A DNA stretch of 64,000 nt from JBFGFX01 sp965232455 (GTDB lineage: Bacteria; Pseudomonadota; Gammaproteobacteria; Steroidobacterales; Woeseiaceae): NCBI GenBank assembly GCA_965232455.1, contig OZ246981.1:4154001-4218000 (forward strand), written 5' to 3'. The notes beneath the pieces are model-generated. The model did not search any database. It saw nothing but the letters and a program-made list of their open reading frames with translations, and was not told where the DNA came from. Shown piece by piece: positions 52,757-61,411 of this stretch (the first letter of the stretch is position 1; every line of letters starts with the position of its first letter). The position numbers were made by a program, and so were the translations under genes.

Positions 52757-54040
52757 ATGCGAGCGAGCCGCAAGGGAACGCTCTGCCTGCTTGCCGTTGC
52801 TGCCGCGGCCGGCGCCGGGGAAAACATCGACTGGCCGGCAACGGCCGCGGAACTGGGCATCATGCGCGGCAGTCCCGCCGCCGAGGACAAGCAGGTAACG
52901 CTGGCCAACTGGCAGTACGGACCCTACAACCGCTGGGCGTTTCAGCATGTCCGCGAGGTGCTGCCGACCGTGACCGTGGCCCGGGGTGACGGTCCTGTTC
53001 GTGCGCTGCCGGTGCGAAAACGATCGCTGGGCGGCGTTCGGTTTTCGCCGCCGGGTACGGCTGCAACCACCGTCGAAGGCATGCTTGCGGCAACGTATAC
53101 CGACGGTTTTCTGGTGTTACATCAGGGTGAGGTCGTTGCCGAGCGTTACTTCAACGGCCTGACCCCGGAACGTCCGCACATGCTGTGGAGCGTCGGCAAA
53201 TCGGTGGCCGGCATTCTCGCGGGTATCCTGGTTGCGGACGATCTGCTGAGCCTCGAGAAACGCGTCGCCGACTACGTGCCGGAACTCGCCGGCAGCGGTT
53301 GGGACGACAACACGATCCGCGAGCTTCTCGACATGCAGACGACGTCGAGCTGGGTCGAAGACTATGACGACGCGAGCAGCAGCGTCCGCCGTCAGGATGC
53401 GTCGAACGGTCTCCTTCCGCTGCCCGCCGAGTTCGGTGATCTGCCGCGCGGCAACTACCGGTTTTTGCCGACGATCGGCCGTAACGACGAGCGCCGCGGA
53501 ACGTTTATTTACAAGTCCGGCGACACCGACGTCGCGGGCTGGGTCATGGAAAGGGCAAGCGGCGCGCGCCTCGCCGACCTGCTGTCGTCGCGACTCTGGT
53601 CGCGGCTCGGCGCGGAACACGATGCCTATTATACGGTTGATCCCTCGGGCTCCGTGCTTGCCAGCGGCGGCCTGAATGCCACGCTCCGGGACATGGCCCG
53701 GTTCGGGCAGATGGTCCTCGACGAAGGCCGGGTCGGCGACGAACAGGTCGTGCCGGCGGACTGGATTCGCGACATCCGTGCGAACCTGAACGAAGATGCC
53801 TGGCGGCGCGGAGATTTCGGCGACTCGTCCGGCGGTTATCGCGCGTTCTGGTGGCACACCGGGAACGCGCACGGCGCTTTTTATGCGATCGGCGTGCACG
53901 GGCAGTGGGTTTACGTCGATCCGCCCGCGGAGGTCGTGATCGTCAAACTGTCGTCGCACCCCGAGCCGCTGTCGGGGGACGACTTCGAGTTGACGCTCGC
54001 GGCGTTCGATGCGATTGCACGCGCGCTGGAAGCGCAGTAA
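52757..54040 (+). CDS. serine hydrolase, beta-lactamase class C fold (NylB-like)
   Basis: The 427-residue protein starts with a short hydrophobic signal (LCLLAVAAAAGAG). Catalytic motifs of the class C/esterase fold are clear: MLWSVGKSVAG with the SxxK serine and lysine, a Tyr in TFIYKSGDTDV at the YxN position (YKS here), and GAFYAIGVHGQWVYVDP towards the end in the KTG region. It is closest in pattern to 6-aminohexanoate-oligomer hydrolase (NylB) and related esterases. It probably cleaves an amide or ester in the periplasm. It starts 4 bp after the reductase stop. Confidence 0.85.
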   Translation: MRASRKGTLCLLAVAAAAGAGENIDWPATAAELGIMRGSPAAEDKQVTLANWQYGPYNRWAFQHVREVLPTVTVARGDGPVRALPVRKRSLGGVRFSPPGTAATTVEGMLAATYTDGFLVLHQGEVVAERYFNGLTPERPHMLWSVGKSVAGILAGILVADDLLSLEKRVADYVPELAGSGWDDNTIRELLDMQTTSSWVEDYDDASSSVRRQDASNGLLPLPAEFGDLPRGNYRFLPTIGRNDERRGTFIYKSGDTDVAGWVMERASGARLADLLSSRLWSRLGAEHDAYYTVDPSGSVLASGGLNATLRDMARFGQMVLDEGRVGDEQVVPADWIRDIRANLNEDAWRRGDFGDSSGGYRAFWWHTGNAHGAFYAIGVHGQWVYVDPPAEVVIVKLSSHPEPLSGDDFELTLAAFDAIARALEAQ

Positions 54041-54055
54041 CCGGGAGTACCGGCA

Positions 54056-55000
54056 ATCAACGTAAAACTGTTGCGACGACTGATGCCGTTACTGGGCATC
54101 GTCGCTGCCGGGACGGCGAACGCACAGCCCGTTGCGCTGCCCGAGGCGGGTACGCGTCTCGTGCTGCTGGGCACCGCGGGCGGCCCTTCCGCCAAGCGCG
54201 CCAGGGCGCAGCCCGCCAACGCCGTGATCGTCGGCGACGATATCTACATAGTGGACGCCGGCGACGGTATCGTGCGGCAGCTGACGCTCGGCGGCTACCC
54301 GCTCGCCAACGTGCGCGCGGTTTTCATCACGCACAACCATTCCGATCACGTTGCCGGTTACGGCCCGCTCCTGCTGCGCGCGTGGCTGAGCGGCCGACGG
54401 GAAAAAATCCTGAGCTTCGGGCCGGCGCCGTTGGCGAGGATGACCGACGACTATCTGCGGCACATGCGCTGGGACATCGATCTGCGAGTCACCGACGAAG
54501 GCCGGCGGCCGCTCGACGAGCTGATCGAGGTCAGCGAAGTCGACGGCGACGGTCCGGTGTACGCCGACGACAATGTGCGGGTGACGGTTTTCAGCGTTGA
54601 TCACGGCGCCGCGAAACCGGCCTTTGGCTATCGCTTCGACACGGCTGACCGGTCCATCGTGTTTTCCGGCGATACCCGGCCGAGCGAAAACCTGGTCAAG
54701 GCCGCGAAGGGCGCCGACGTTCTCGTACACGAAGTGATCAGCGTGGGCGCGGTTGACGCGATGGTTGCCGCCGTATCGCCCGGCAACGACGAGTTACGCC
54801 GGCACATCATCGGCAATCACACGACGCCCGAGCAGCTTGGCGAGATTGCCACGGCCGCGGGCGTACACACCCTGGTGCTGTCGCACTTCGGCGGCACCGG
54901 CCACCCGCAGTTCGACCAGGCGGCGGCATGGGAAGCGGCCGTCCGCGAGACCTGGGCCGGCAACCTGATCGTGGGCGAGGACCTGATGGTCATCGAATAG
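54056..55000 (+). CDS. secreted MBL-fold metallo-hydrolase, probable non-standard start
   Basis: From 54056 the frame reads INVKLLRRLMPLLGIVAAGTANAQ, a good signal peptide, and GGGAG stands 8 bases before this ATC codon. The first usual start, TTG 54071, is 23 bases from any ribosome site and shortens the signal. The 314-residue protein continues with LLGTAGGP, VDAGDGIVRQL, FITHNHSDHVAGY (HxHxDH), VFSVDHG, VFSGDTRPSENL and VLSHFGGTGH: an MBL hydrolase of the RNase Z/arylsulfatase-like branch. It ends the cluster that begins at 50131. Confidence 0.85.
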   Translation: MNVKLLRRLMPLLGIVAAGTANAQPVALPEAGTRLVLLGTAGGPSAKRARAQPANAVIVGDDIYIVDAGDGIVRQLTLGGYPLANVRAVFITHNHSDHVAGYGPLLLRAWLSGRREKILSFGPAPLARMTDDYLRHMRWDIDLRVTDEGRRPLDELIEVSEVDGDGPVYADDNVRVTVFSVDHGAAKPAFGYRFDTADRSIVFSGDTRPSENLVKAAKGADVLVHEVISVGAVDAMVAAVSPGNDELRRHIIGNHTTPEQLGEIATAAGVHTLVLSHFGGTGHPQFDQAAAWEAAVRETWAGNLIVGEDLMVIE

Positions 55001-55029
55001 CGGCACATTGGGGCCGACGACGCGTTGTT

Positions 55030-55602
55030 CTAGCGGCCAAACCGGTATTGGAGGCTCGTGCCGACGGACCAGTGCGTGTCCAGGTCGGTATCGAACCAGT
55101 CGAGGTCACCGCGGATCGCAAACCTGCGCGGCAAATCGAATCGTATACCAATGCCCAGGGTGACGCCGTCTTCGTCGGTATCCAGGGTCTCGTCGAGAAC
55201 GGTCGATTCCTGTTCGCTGTCGTAATAACCGAGTTTGCCCAATAGGCTGGCTGAATCGGTGATCGGCAGTATACCCACCGCGGAGAACGTGACTCCCGTG
55301 TGTTCCGCGTCGACGTCGGCGTTGATGCCGCCGTCGGTACTCGGACGGAGAATCGTGTCGTCGATATCGCCGACGTCGAAATACGCGCCCTCGAGCGCGA
55401 AATGCTCGTTGAAAGCGTATCCGCCGAACAGGCGCCATCCCAGCGGACTGTCGTCGAATCCGAAGTCCCCGTCATCGTCCTCTATCTGAGTACTCGCGAA
55501 ACCCACCCCGGCATAAAAACCGTCGGCGAAGCAGGGTGAGCTAACCAGTAATCCCGCGATGCTCGCAATCATCGTCCGTTGCAATACGTTTGACCATTCC
55601 AT
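55030..55602 (-). CDS. outer-membrane beta-barrel protein
   Basis: ATG 55602 has GAGGAGAG nearby; longer starts add only a few odd residues. The 190-residue product has a signal peptide (MIASIAGLLVSSPCFA) and alternating-hydrophobicity strands (GFYAGVGFASTQIE, GWRLFGGYAFNEHFALEGAYFDVGD, FSAVGILPIT, LLGKLGYYDSE, VTLGIGIRFDLPRRFAIRGDLDWFDTD) ending in an aromatic YRFGR. This is an OmpA-like eight-strand barrel pattern with acidic loops. Function is unknown. It converges with the MBL hydrolase gene. Confidence 0.85.
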   Translation of the reverse strand: MEWSNVLQRTMIASIAGLLVSSPCFADGFYAGVGFASTQIEDDDGDFGFDDSPLGWRLFGGYAFNEHFALEGAYFDVGDIDDTILRPSTDGGINADVDAEHTGVTFSAVGILPITDSASLLGKLGYYDSEQESTVLDETLDTDEDGVTLGIGIRFDLPRRFAIRGDLDWFDTDLDTHWSVGTSLQYRFGR

Positions 55603-55788
55603 TGGTTCTCTCCTCAATCTGAACATGCCGGGCATTATTGTGACGCTCGCTCGTCGGCGGTATGCGGAAGGTGTACCGAAATTGTCGAGAGATGTAGCGC
55701 CCGGCGGATGCCGTTGTGCCGAGCGTTCGACGACATCGGGCGAGGATCGGTTTGCGACCGTGACTAAATGAAGCGGGAAATCGAGCGG

Positions 55789-56487
55789 CTAGTCGGCGTC
55801 GATGAGCTGGCGTTCGCCGATAGGTGTGGTGCAAAGGTCATTTTTTGTGGCGACAGTGTTGACGGAGCTGTCCACCGGAAAAACCTGAAACGGTTCTCTG
55901 AGCCTGGGCTCGAACAGGGCGTTCCTGAGGTGGTCGTCGAGTTCGGCGTTGGAAACCCACGAATCGAAGTCCGGTTCGGCCAGCATCACCGGCAGGCGGT
56001 CTCTGCGTATGTGCTCGAGCTTCGGGTTTCCGTCGGTTGTCATCACCGCGCAAGAATAGACAACCTGGTCGTCATGCACCCATTTCCGATAGAGACCGGC
56101 AAACGCAATGGCGCCGGACTCCGGGGCAACGTGGAATACCCGTTTTTCGCCCTTCTCCGATTTGAATTCGTAATAATTCGAGCCGAACAGGATGCAGCGG
56201 CTTTTCCGCAGCGCCGATGCGTACAGCTTGCTGTTGGGAGCGCGAGCGCAGACCGCGTTGAACGATCGCCACTTGTTGTTCGGCACCAGGCCGTGTTCGC
56301 TTTTCTTCAGCAGCATCCACCATACCGCCGGGACGACCTTACGTTCCTCGTTCTCCTCGATGACAATCGGCACGGTCGCCGTTGGTGCGATGTTCAGAAA
56401 CGTTTTGACTTTGTATAGAGGCAGTCCGAGCTTTTCCATCAGGCGACGGACCTCGGGACTGTCGATGATGTTGTAGCGGCCGCACAT
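55789..56487 (-). CDS. yedK: SRAP domain DNA-protein crosslink protein (YedK/HMCES family)
   Basis: The 232-residue protein starts MCGRYN, so Cys2 becomes N-terminal, and retains the other active-site elements: Asn in RSFNAVCARAPNS, Glu in SNYYEFKSEKGEK and His in EHIRRDRLPVMLAE. The family shields abasic sites in single-stranded DNA by forming a thiazolidine link through Cys2. It is followed after 15 bp upstream by the esterase gene on the same strand. Confidence 0.92.
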   Translation of the reverse strand: MCGRYNIIDSPEVRRLMEKLGLPLYKVKTFLNIAPTATVPIVIEENEERKVVPAVWWMLLKKSEHGLVPNNKWRSFNAVCARAPNSKLYASALRKSRCILFGSNYYEFKSEKGEKRVFHVAPESGAIAFAGLYRKWVHDDQVVYSCAVMTTDGNPKLEHIRRDRLPVMLAEPDFDSWVSNAELDDHLRNALFEPRLREPFQVFPVDSSVNTVATKNDLCTTPIGERQLIDAD

Positions 56488-56502
56488 GGTGTCAGCGCAG
56501 AA

Positions 56503-57420
56503 TCAATGCCCGTATAAAAACCGCAGCGCGGTCTGAAAACGACCGGCCCAGGCCGATTGGGTATGTTCGGCGCAGGACTCGATAAAAACCTGTACCCGGT
56601 CGGGTGGCAACCCTTTCTCGATCAGAATATCGGACAGTCGCCGGACGCCCTCCACGGCTTCGGTGTTGCCGGGATGTTCGGGGCAGCCGTCGAGCGCAAG
56701 CTCGTTTGTCCCTATGCCCATGTAGACGCGATCGAGATTCAGGTTCGACTCCGCCGCTTCCAGCAAAACGCGGTTGTCGTTCACGTAGAAGGACGGACTC
56801 TCGAGAATCAGGCGGGAAAACAGCCCGGGCCTGGTCGCCGCAACGTGAAGCGCTACGAGCGCGCCGTAAGAGCTGCCGCCGAGCGCGCGTGATTCTCTGC
56901 CCTGTCGAACCCGGAATCGCCGTTCTATGAAGGGAATGACTTCCGACTCGAGGAAGGAAGCGTAGAGGCGCCCCAACGGCGAAGGCTCCGGTGGGCGGAG
57001 AGACTCATCCGGGTAGGGCAAATATTCACGGGCCCGGCCCGCCCGACCCGCGTTGTCGATGCCGACGACGATCAACGGTGGAATCAGGCCTTCGGCGATC
57101 AACTCGGCGGTAGTCTCGTCCACCTGCCATTCCTCCGATCCGAGGACCGCGGTCGCGGCGTCGAACAAGTCCTGCCCGTCGTTGAGATAAAGGACGGGGA
57201 AACGCCGTTCCCGACTTGCGGGATCGTCATACCCAGCGGGAATCCACACGCGAAGGTATCGCGTGTTGGAAAAAACGCGGCTCTCGATTTGCAGTATTCG
57301 CAGATCGCCCTGCACGCCGCCCGCCCGCGCGTCGTTGGATGTCGACAACGCGGCAACCGCCGTCAGCGCGAGCGAGTAAAGCGCGGTGCACGTTCGCAAT
57401 AGTGAATGACTCGCCTGCAC
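56503..57420 (-). CDS. secreted esterase, alpha/beta hydrolase (esterase D/enterochelin esterase fold)
   Basis: The 305-residue protein has a signal peptide and a PF00756-type fold: YLRVWIPAGYDDPASRERRFPVLYLNDGQDLFD, LIPPLIVVGIDNAGRAGRAREYLPY, nucleophile Ser in ALGGSSYGALVALHVAATRPG and a C-terminal His in ESCAEHTQSAW. Substrates of this fold include esters of siderophores, S-formylglutathione and cell-wall lipids; none can be chosen here. Confidence 0.87.
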   Translation of the reverse strand: MQASHSLLRTCTALYSLALTAVAALSTSNDARAGGVQGDLRILQIESRVFSNTRYLRVWIPAGYDDPASRERRFPVLYLNDGQDLFDAATAVLGSEEWQVDETTAELIAEGLIPPLIVVGIDNAGRAGRAREYLPYPDESLRPPEPSPLGRLYASFLESEVIPFIERRFRVRQGRESRALGGSSYGALVALHVAATRPGLFSRLILESPSFYVNDNRVLLEAAESNLNLDRVYMGIGTNELALDGCPEHPGNTEAVEGVRRLSDILIEKGLPPDRVQVFIESCAEHTQSAWAGRFQTALRFLYGH

Positions 57421-57585
57421 TTCGGTGAAACCTGCTCCAGTGGACGGACCGGTCGCGCGGGTATCCGACCGGCAGCGTGCGACAACGGCGGCTTCGGGTC
57501 AACGCTCAACGAAAAGCGCCGTCTTGCGGAACGTGGCGGTTACATCTGCAAGTGATGCCCGGCTTTCTTTTACCGATCGCTCAAT

Positions 57586-57615
57586 TTGGGAATGGGCCTT
57601 GCGGTGGTTTAGAAT
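57586..57615 (+). promoter_or_regulatory. sigma70-like promoter of prpBC
   Basis: TTGGGA (57586-57591), an 18-bp spacer and TAGAAT (57610-57615) lie 51 bp before the prpB ATG. No operator was recognised in the 246-bp gap 57421-57666. Confidence 0.5.
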
Positions 57616-57666
57616 CCGCTTCCCCAATTCTAATGCAGATTAAAAAATCGACCAGCGGAGATCGCC

Positions 57667-58563
57667 ATGACCGTCAGCGCGGGTGCCAAATTCCGGCAAG
57701 CCCTTGAAGAGGAAAGACCTTTACAGGTCGTCGGCACGGTCAACGCGTACGCGGCACTGCTCGCCAAACGGGCCGGCTTCAAGGCCATTTACCTGTCCGG
57801 CGCCGGCGTCGCAAACTATTCCTATGGCCTGCCGGACCTGGGGCTCACGACCCTGGACAACGTCTGCGAGGACATCCGGCGTATCACCTACGTCAGCGAT
57901 CTGCCGCTGCTCGTCGACGCCGATACCGGTTGGGGCAGCGCCTTCATGATCGGCCGCACGATCCGTGAAATGAGCCGCGCCGGCGCGGCGGGCTGTCACA
58001 TGGAGGATCAGGTTTCGGTCAAACGCTGCGGACACCGGCCCGGCAAGGCGCTGGTGGAAACGGGCGAGATGATGGACCGGATCAAATCCGCGGTGGACGG
58101 CCGCGGCGACGACACGTTCGTGATCATGGCGCGGACCGACGCGCATGCCCTCGAGGGTCTGCAATCCGCGATCGATCGAGCCGCGGCCTACGCCGAGGCC
58201 GGCGCGGACATGATATTCGCCGAGGCGTTGACGACGTTGGACGAATACCGCGAGTTCACCTCGGCGATCGAGGTGCCGGTGCTCGCCAACCTGACCGAGT
58301 TCGGTAAGACGCCGTTGTTCACCACCGAAGAGCTCGGCCGGGCCGGCGTGCGTATCGCGCTGTACCCGCTGGGCGCAACCCGCGCGGCGGTTGCGGCCGC
58401 GCAAGACGTGTACCGCCGCATTCGCGCGGATGGCACGCAAAAAGCATCGATAGACGCCATGCAGACGCGCGACGATCTGTATGACGTACTGGGCTATCAC
58501 GACTATGAAGACAAACTGGATGCGCTGTTCGCCGAACAGGGCCTGAAAACGAGCGATCACTGA
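57667..58563 (+). CDS. prpB: methylisocitrate lyase
   Basis: The 298-residue enzyme of the isocitrate lyase superfamily shows QVVGTVNAYAALLAKRAGFKAIYLSGAGVA, LPLLVDADTGWG, the catalytic KRCGH motif in VSVKRCGHRPGKALV, and ANLTEFGKTPLFT. It splits 2-methylisocitrate into pyruvate and succinate, the last step of the methylcitrate cycle for propionyl-CoA. A CGGAG ribosome site precedes ATG 57667; prpC follows after 45 bp. Confidence 0.96.
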   Translation: MTVSAGAKFRQALEEERPLQVVGTVNAYAALLAKRAGFKAIYLSGAGVANYSYGLPDLGLTTLDNVCEDIRRITYVSDLPLLVDADTGWGSAFMIGRTIREMSRAGAAGCHMEDQVSVKRCGHRPGKALVETGEMMDRIKSAVDGRGDDTFVIMARTDAHALEGLQSAIDRAAAYAEAGADMIFAEALTTLDEYREFTSAIEVPVLANLTEFGKTPLFTTEELGRAGVRIALYPLGATRAAVAAAQDVYRRIRADGTQKASIDAMQTRDDLYDVLGYHDYEDKLDALFAEQGLKTSDH

Positions 58564-58608
58564 AGGCGCAGCGAATACGACATCCGGACGATATCGGGAG
58601 AAGACTCA

Positions 58609-59733
58609 ATGACTGCAGCAAAAAAGACCGGCGGACTCGCCGGCGTCTCGGCAGGCAGCACCGCGCTGTGTACCGTTGGACAGGAAGGCACCGGCCTGAC
58701 CTACCGGGGCTACGATATCTACGATCTGGCCGATAACGCGAGCTTCGAGGAAGTGGCGTATCTGCTGCTCTACGGCAAGCTGCCGAATCGGGCGGAGCTG
58801 AACGCCTACGTCGAAAAACTCAAGTCGCTGCGCGGTCTGCCGGACGCGCTGAAGACCGTGCTCGAGGGGGTCCCCGCAAGCGCCCACCCGATGGACGTTC
58901 TGCGTACCGGCGTATCCTTCCTCGGCAATATCGAGCCCGAAGGCGATTTTGCGAACCAGTCGGCGACGGCCGACCGGATATTCGCCAGCCTGCCGTCGAT
59001 GATGGTTTATTGGCACCGCTTTCACTCGGACGGCAAGCGCATCGAGGTGGAAACCGACGACGATACCGTGGCCGGCCACTTCCTTCATCTGCTGCACGAC
59101 AAGCCGCCGTCGGAGCTGCACAGCAGGTGCTTGTCGACGACGCTGATCCTGTACGCCGAACATGAATTCAACGCCTCCACGTTTGCGGCCCGGGTCATCA
59201 CCGCCACGCTGTCGGACATGCATTCGGCCGTTACCGGCGCGATCGGCGCGCTGCGTGGACCCCTGCACGGCGGCGCCAATGAAGCCGCGATGGAACTGAT
59301 CGAAAAATTCGACACCCCCGAGCAGGCGACCGCCGGCGTGCACCGCATGCTGGAGCGTAAAGAGTTGATCATGGGTTTCGGTCATCGGGTGTATACGACC
59401 TCGGACCCCCGCAACGCAGTCAACAAGCGCATGTCGAAAACGCTGGCCGAGGAAGCCGGCGACCTGCGTTTGTACGAGGTTTCCGAGGCGATCGAACAGG
59501 TGATGTGGGACGAAAAGAAGCTGTTTGCCAACGCGGACTTCTTTGCGGCAAGCGTCTACCATTTTATGGGCGTGCCGACCTATCTGTTTACGCCGATATT
59601 CGTCTGCTCGCGCATTACCGGCTGGGCCGCCCACGTCATGGAGCAGCGAGCCAACAACAAACTGATCCGGCCGGCCGCCGAGTACGTCGGTCCCGGCCTG
59701 CAGGCCTGGGTGCCGATCGACGAGCGGGACTGA
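58609..59733 (+). CDS. prpC: 2-methylcitrate synthase
   Basis: The 374-residue citrate synthase family protein begins GLAGVSAGSTALCTVGQEGTGLTYRGYDIYDLADNASFEEVAYLLLYGKLP, contains LHGGANEAAMELIEKF and MGFGHRVYTTSDPR with the catalytic His residues, and ends RPAAEYVGPGLQAWVPIDERD, characteristic of PrpC rather than GltA. It condenses propionyl-CoA with oxaloacetate. Confidence 0.96.
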   Translation: MTAAKKTGGLAGVSAGSTALCTVGQEGTGLTYRGYDIYDLADNASFEEVAYLLLYGKLPNRAELNAYVEKLKSLRGLPDALKTVLEGVPASAHPMDVLRTGVSFLGNIEPEGDFANQSATADRIFASLPSMMVYWHRFHSDGKRIEVETDDDTVAGHFLHLLHDKPPSELHSRCLSTTLILYAEHEFNASTFAARVITATLSDMHSAVTGAIGALRGPLHGGANEAAMELIEKFDTPEQATAGVHRMLERKELIMGFGHRVYTTSDPRNAVNKRMSKTLAEEAGDLRLYEVSEAIEQVMWDEKKLFANADFFAASVYHFMGVPTYLFTPIFVCSRITGWAAHVMEQRANNKLIRPAAEYVGPGLQAWVPIDERD

Positions 59734-59765
59734 TCAACTAGGCGCGGGCGCTCCGCGACCAATGT

Positions 59766-59880
59766 TGTTGGAGCCCGTCCTGACGCAATCCGCCCTCGAT
59801 CGTTAATATGGGTGTATCCCGCGGATCGCGGATTGATCTTTAGTGGCTAGCTTTGGTCGCTTCTCAGGACGAGCTCCTAC
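59766..59880. repeat. inverted pair of REP-like units between prpC and prpD
   Basis: A unit with GGAGCCCGTCCTGACG (59766-59785) and its inverted, diverged copy CTCAGGACGAGCTCCTAC (59863-59880) bracket about 77 bp. Inside, CAATCCGC (59786-59793) pairs with GCGGATTG (59828-59835). This is the same repeat family as at 34901 and 35218, inserted in the prpC-prpD gap. Confidence 0.65.
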
Positions 59881-59918
59881 CATCATTTTCAGTACTATCA
59901 ATTAGGAGAACCAAAACC

Positions 59919-61367
59919 ATGTCTTCAAACGACATCCGCTCGGCGCGGCGTCCTGATCCGGATCAGGTGCTCGTCGATATCGCCGACTACGTCTGCAGCG
60001 CGGAAATCGATTCGCCGGTCGCCTACGAAACGGCGCACTACTGCCTGCTGGACACGCTGGCCTGCGGTTTTCAGGCGCTCGACTATCCGGCCTGCACGAA
60101 ACTGCTGGGGCCGGTCGTGCCGGGCGCCACACTGCCGGGTGGCGCCCGGGTGCCGGGTACGTCGTTTGAACTCGAACCGGTCATGGCCGCCTTCAACATC
60201 GGGGCGATGATCCGCTGGCTGGATTTCAACGACACCTGGCTGGCCGCCGAATGGGGGCATCCGTCGGACAATCTCGGCGGTATTCTGGCGACCGCGGATT
60301 ACCTGAGCCGCAAGGCGCGGGTCGAGGGCGGCGAACCGCTGACGATGCGGGACGTATTGACGGCGATGATTCGCGCTCACGAAATCCAGGGCGTGCTGGC
60401 TCTGGAGAACAGTTTCAACCGCGTTGGGCTCGATCACGTACTCCTGGTGCGTATTGCCTCGACCGCGGTGGTGACGCGGATGCTGGGCGGAGATCGCGAA
60501 CAAGTCATTAACGCGGTATCCAACGCGTGGATCGACGGCGGCGCGCTCCGAACCTACCGGCACGCGCCGAACACCGGTTCGCGAAAAAGCTGGGCGGCCG
60601 GCGACGCGACCAGCCGCGCGGTACGGCTGGCCCTGATCGCCATGACCGGCGAAATGGGTTATCCGTCGGCATTGAGCGCAAAAACCTGGGGATACTACGA
60701 CGTGTTGTTCAAGGGCCGGCCGTTCTCGTTCCCGCAAGCGTACGACAGTTACGTCATGGAAAACGTGTTGTTCAAGATATCGTTTCCCGCGGAGTTTCAC
60801 TCGCAGACGGCCGTCGAAGCCGCCATGTCCCTGCATGAAAGCGTCAAAGATCGGATCGACGAGATCGACAAGGTCGTCATCGAGACGCAGGAAGCCGGCG
60901 TGCGCATCATCGACAAGACCGGCCCACTCGACAATCCGGCCGACCGTGACCACTGCATTCAATACATGGTGGCGGTGCCGCTCATCTTCGGCCGCCTGAC
61001 CGCCGCGGATTACGAAGACGACGTCGCGAACGACCCGCGCATCGACGCGCTGCGTGAAAAAATGCAGGTCCGCGAGAACGAACAATATACGAAAGACTAC
61101 TTTGACCCCGATAAACGCTACATTGGCAACGCGGTACAGGTATTCTTCAGGGACGGCTCGAGCACCGACCGGATAGCGATCGATTATCCGATTGGACACC
61201 GCGAGCGGCGTGGCGAAGGCATACCGGTCCTCGTCGATAAATTCCGCACGAGCGTCAGACCGAAGCTTGCGGAGCGCCAGTGGGACGAACTCAACGCGCT
61301 CAGCGAGGATCGGGAAAAACTGGCCGCGACGGCGGTGGACGACTTCGTGGCGCTGCTGGTGCGCTGA
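59919..61367 (+). CDS. prpD: 2-methylcitrate dehydratase (MmgE/PrpD family)
   Basis: ATG 59919 has AGGAGA at a good distance; the earlier TTG/ATG frame start falls in the repeat. The 482-residue protein matches PrpD: LVDIADYVCSAEIDSPVAYETAHYCLLDTLACGFQAL, FNIGAMIRWLDFNDTWLAAEWGHPSDNLGGILATADYLSRK (shown in part elsewhere as the metal-free active-site region), NTGSRKSWAAGDATSRAVRLA and SFPAEFHSQTAVEAA. It dehydrates 2-methylcitrate. AcnD and PrpF are absent, so this is the PrpD route. Confidence 0.96.
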   Translation: MSSNDIRSARRPDPDQVLVDIADYVCSAEIDSPVAYETAHYCLLDTLACGFQALDYPACTKLLGPVVPGATLPGGARVPGTSFELEPVMAAFNIGAMIRWLDFNDTWLAAEWGHPSDNLGGILATADYLSRKARVEGGEPLTMRDVLTAMIRAHEIQGVLALENSFNRVGLDHVLLVRIASTAVVTRMLGGDREQVINAVSNAWIDGGALRTYRHAPNTGSRKSWAAGDATSRAVRLALIAMTGEMGYPSALSAKTWGYYDVLFKGRPFSFPQAYDSYVMENVLFKISFPAEFHSQTAVEAAMSLHESVKDRIDEIDKVVIETQEAGVRIIDKTGPLDNPADRDHCIQYMVAVPLIFGRLTAADYEDDVANDPRIDALREKMQVRENEQYTKDYFDPDKRYIGNAVQVFFRDGSSTDRIAIDYPIGHRERRGEGIPVLVDKFRTSVRPKLAERQWDELNALSEDREKLAATAVDDFVALLVR

Positions 61368-61411
61368 GCGCGTATTCTTTGGAGAGGAGTAAACCTTAAA
61401 GGGGCGGGTCA

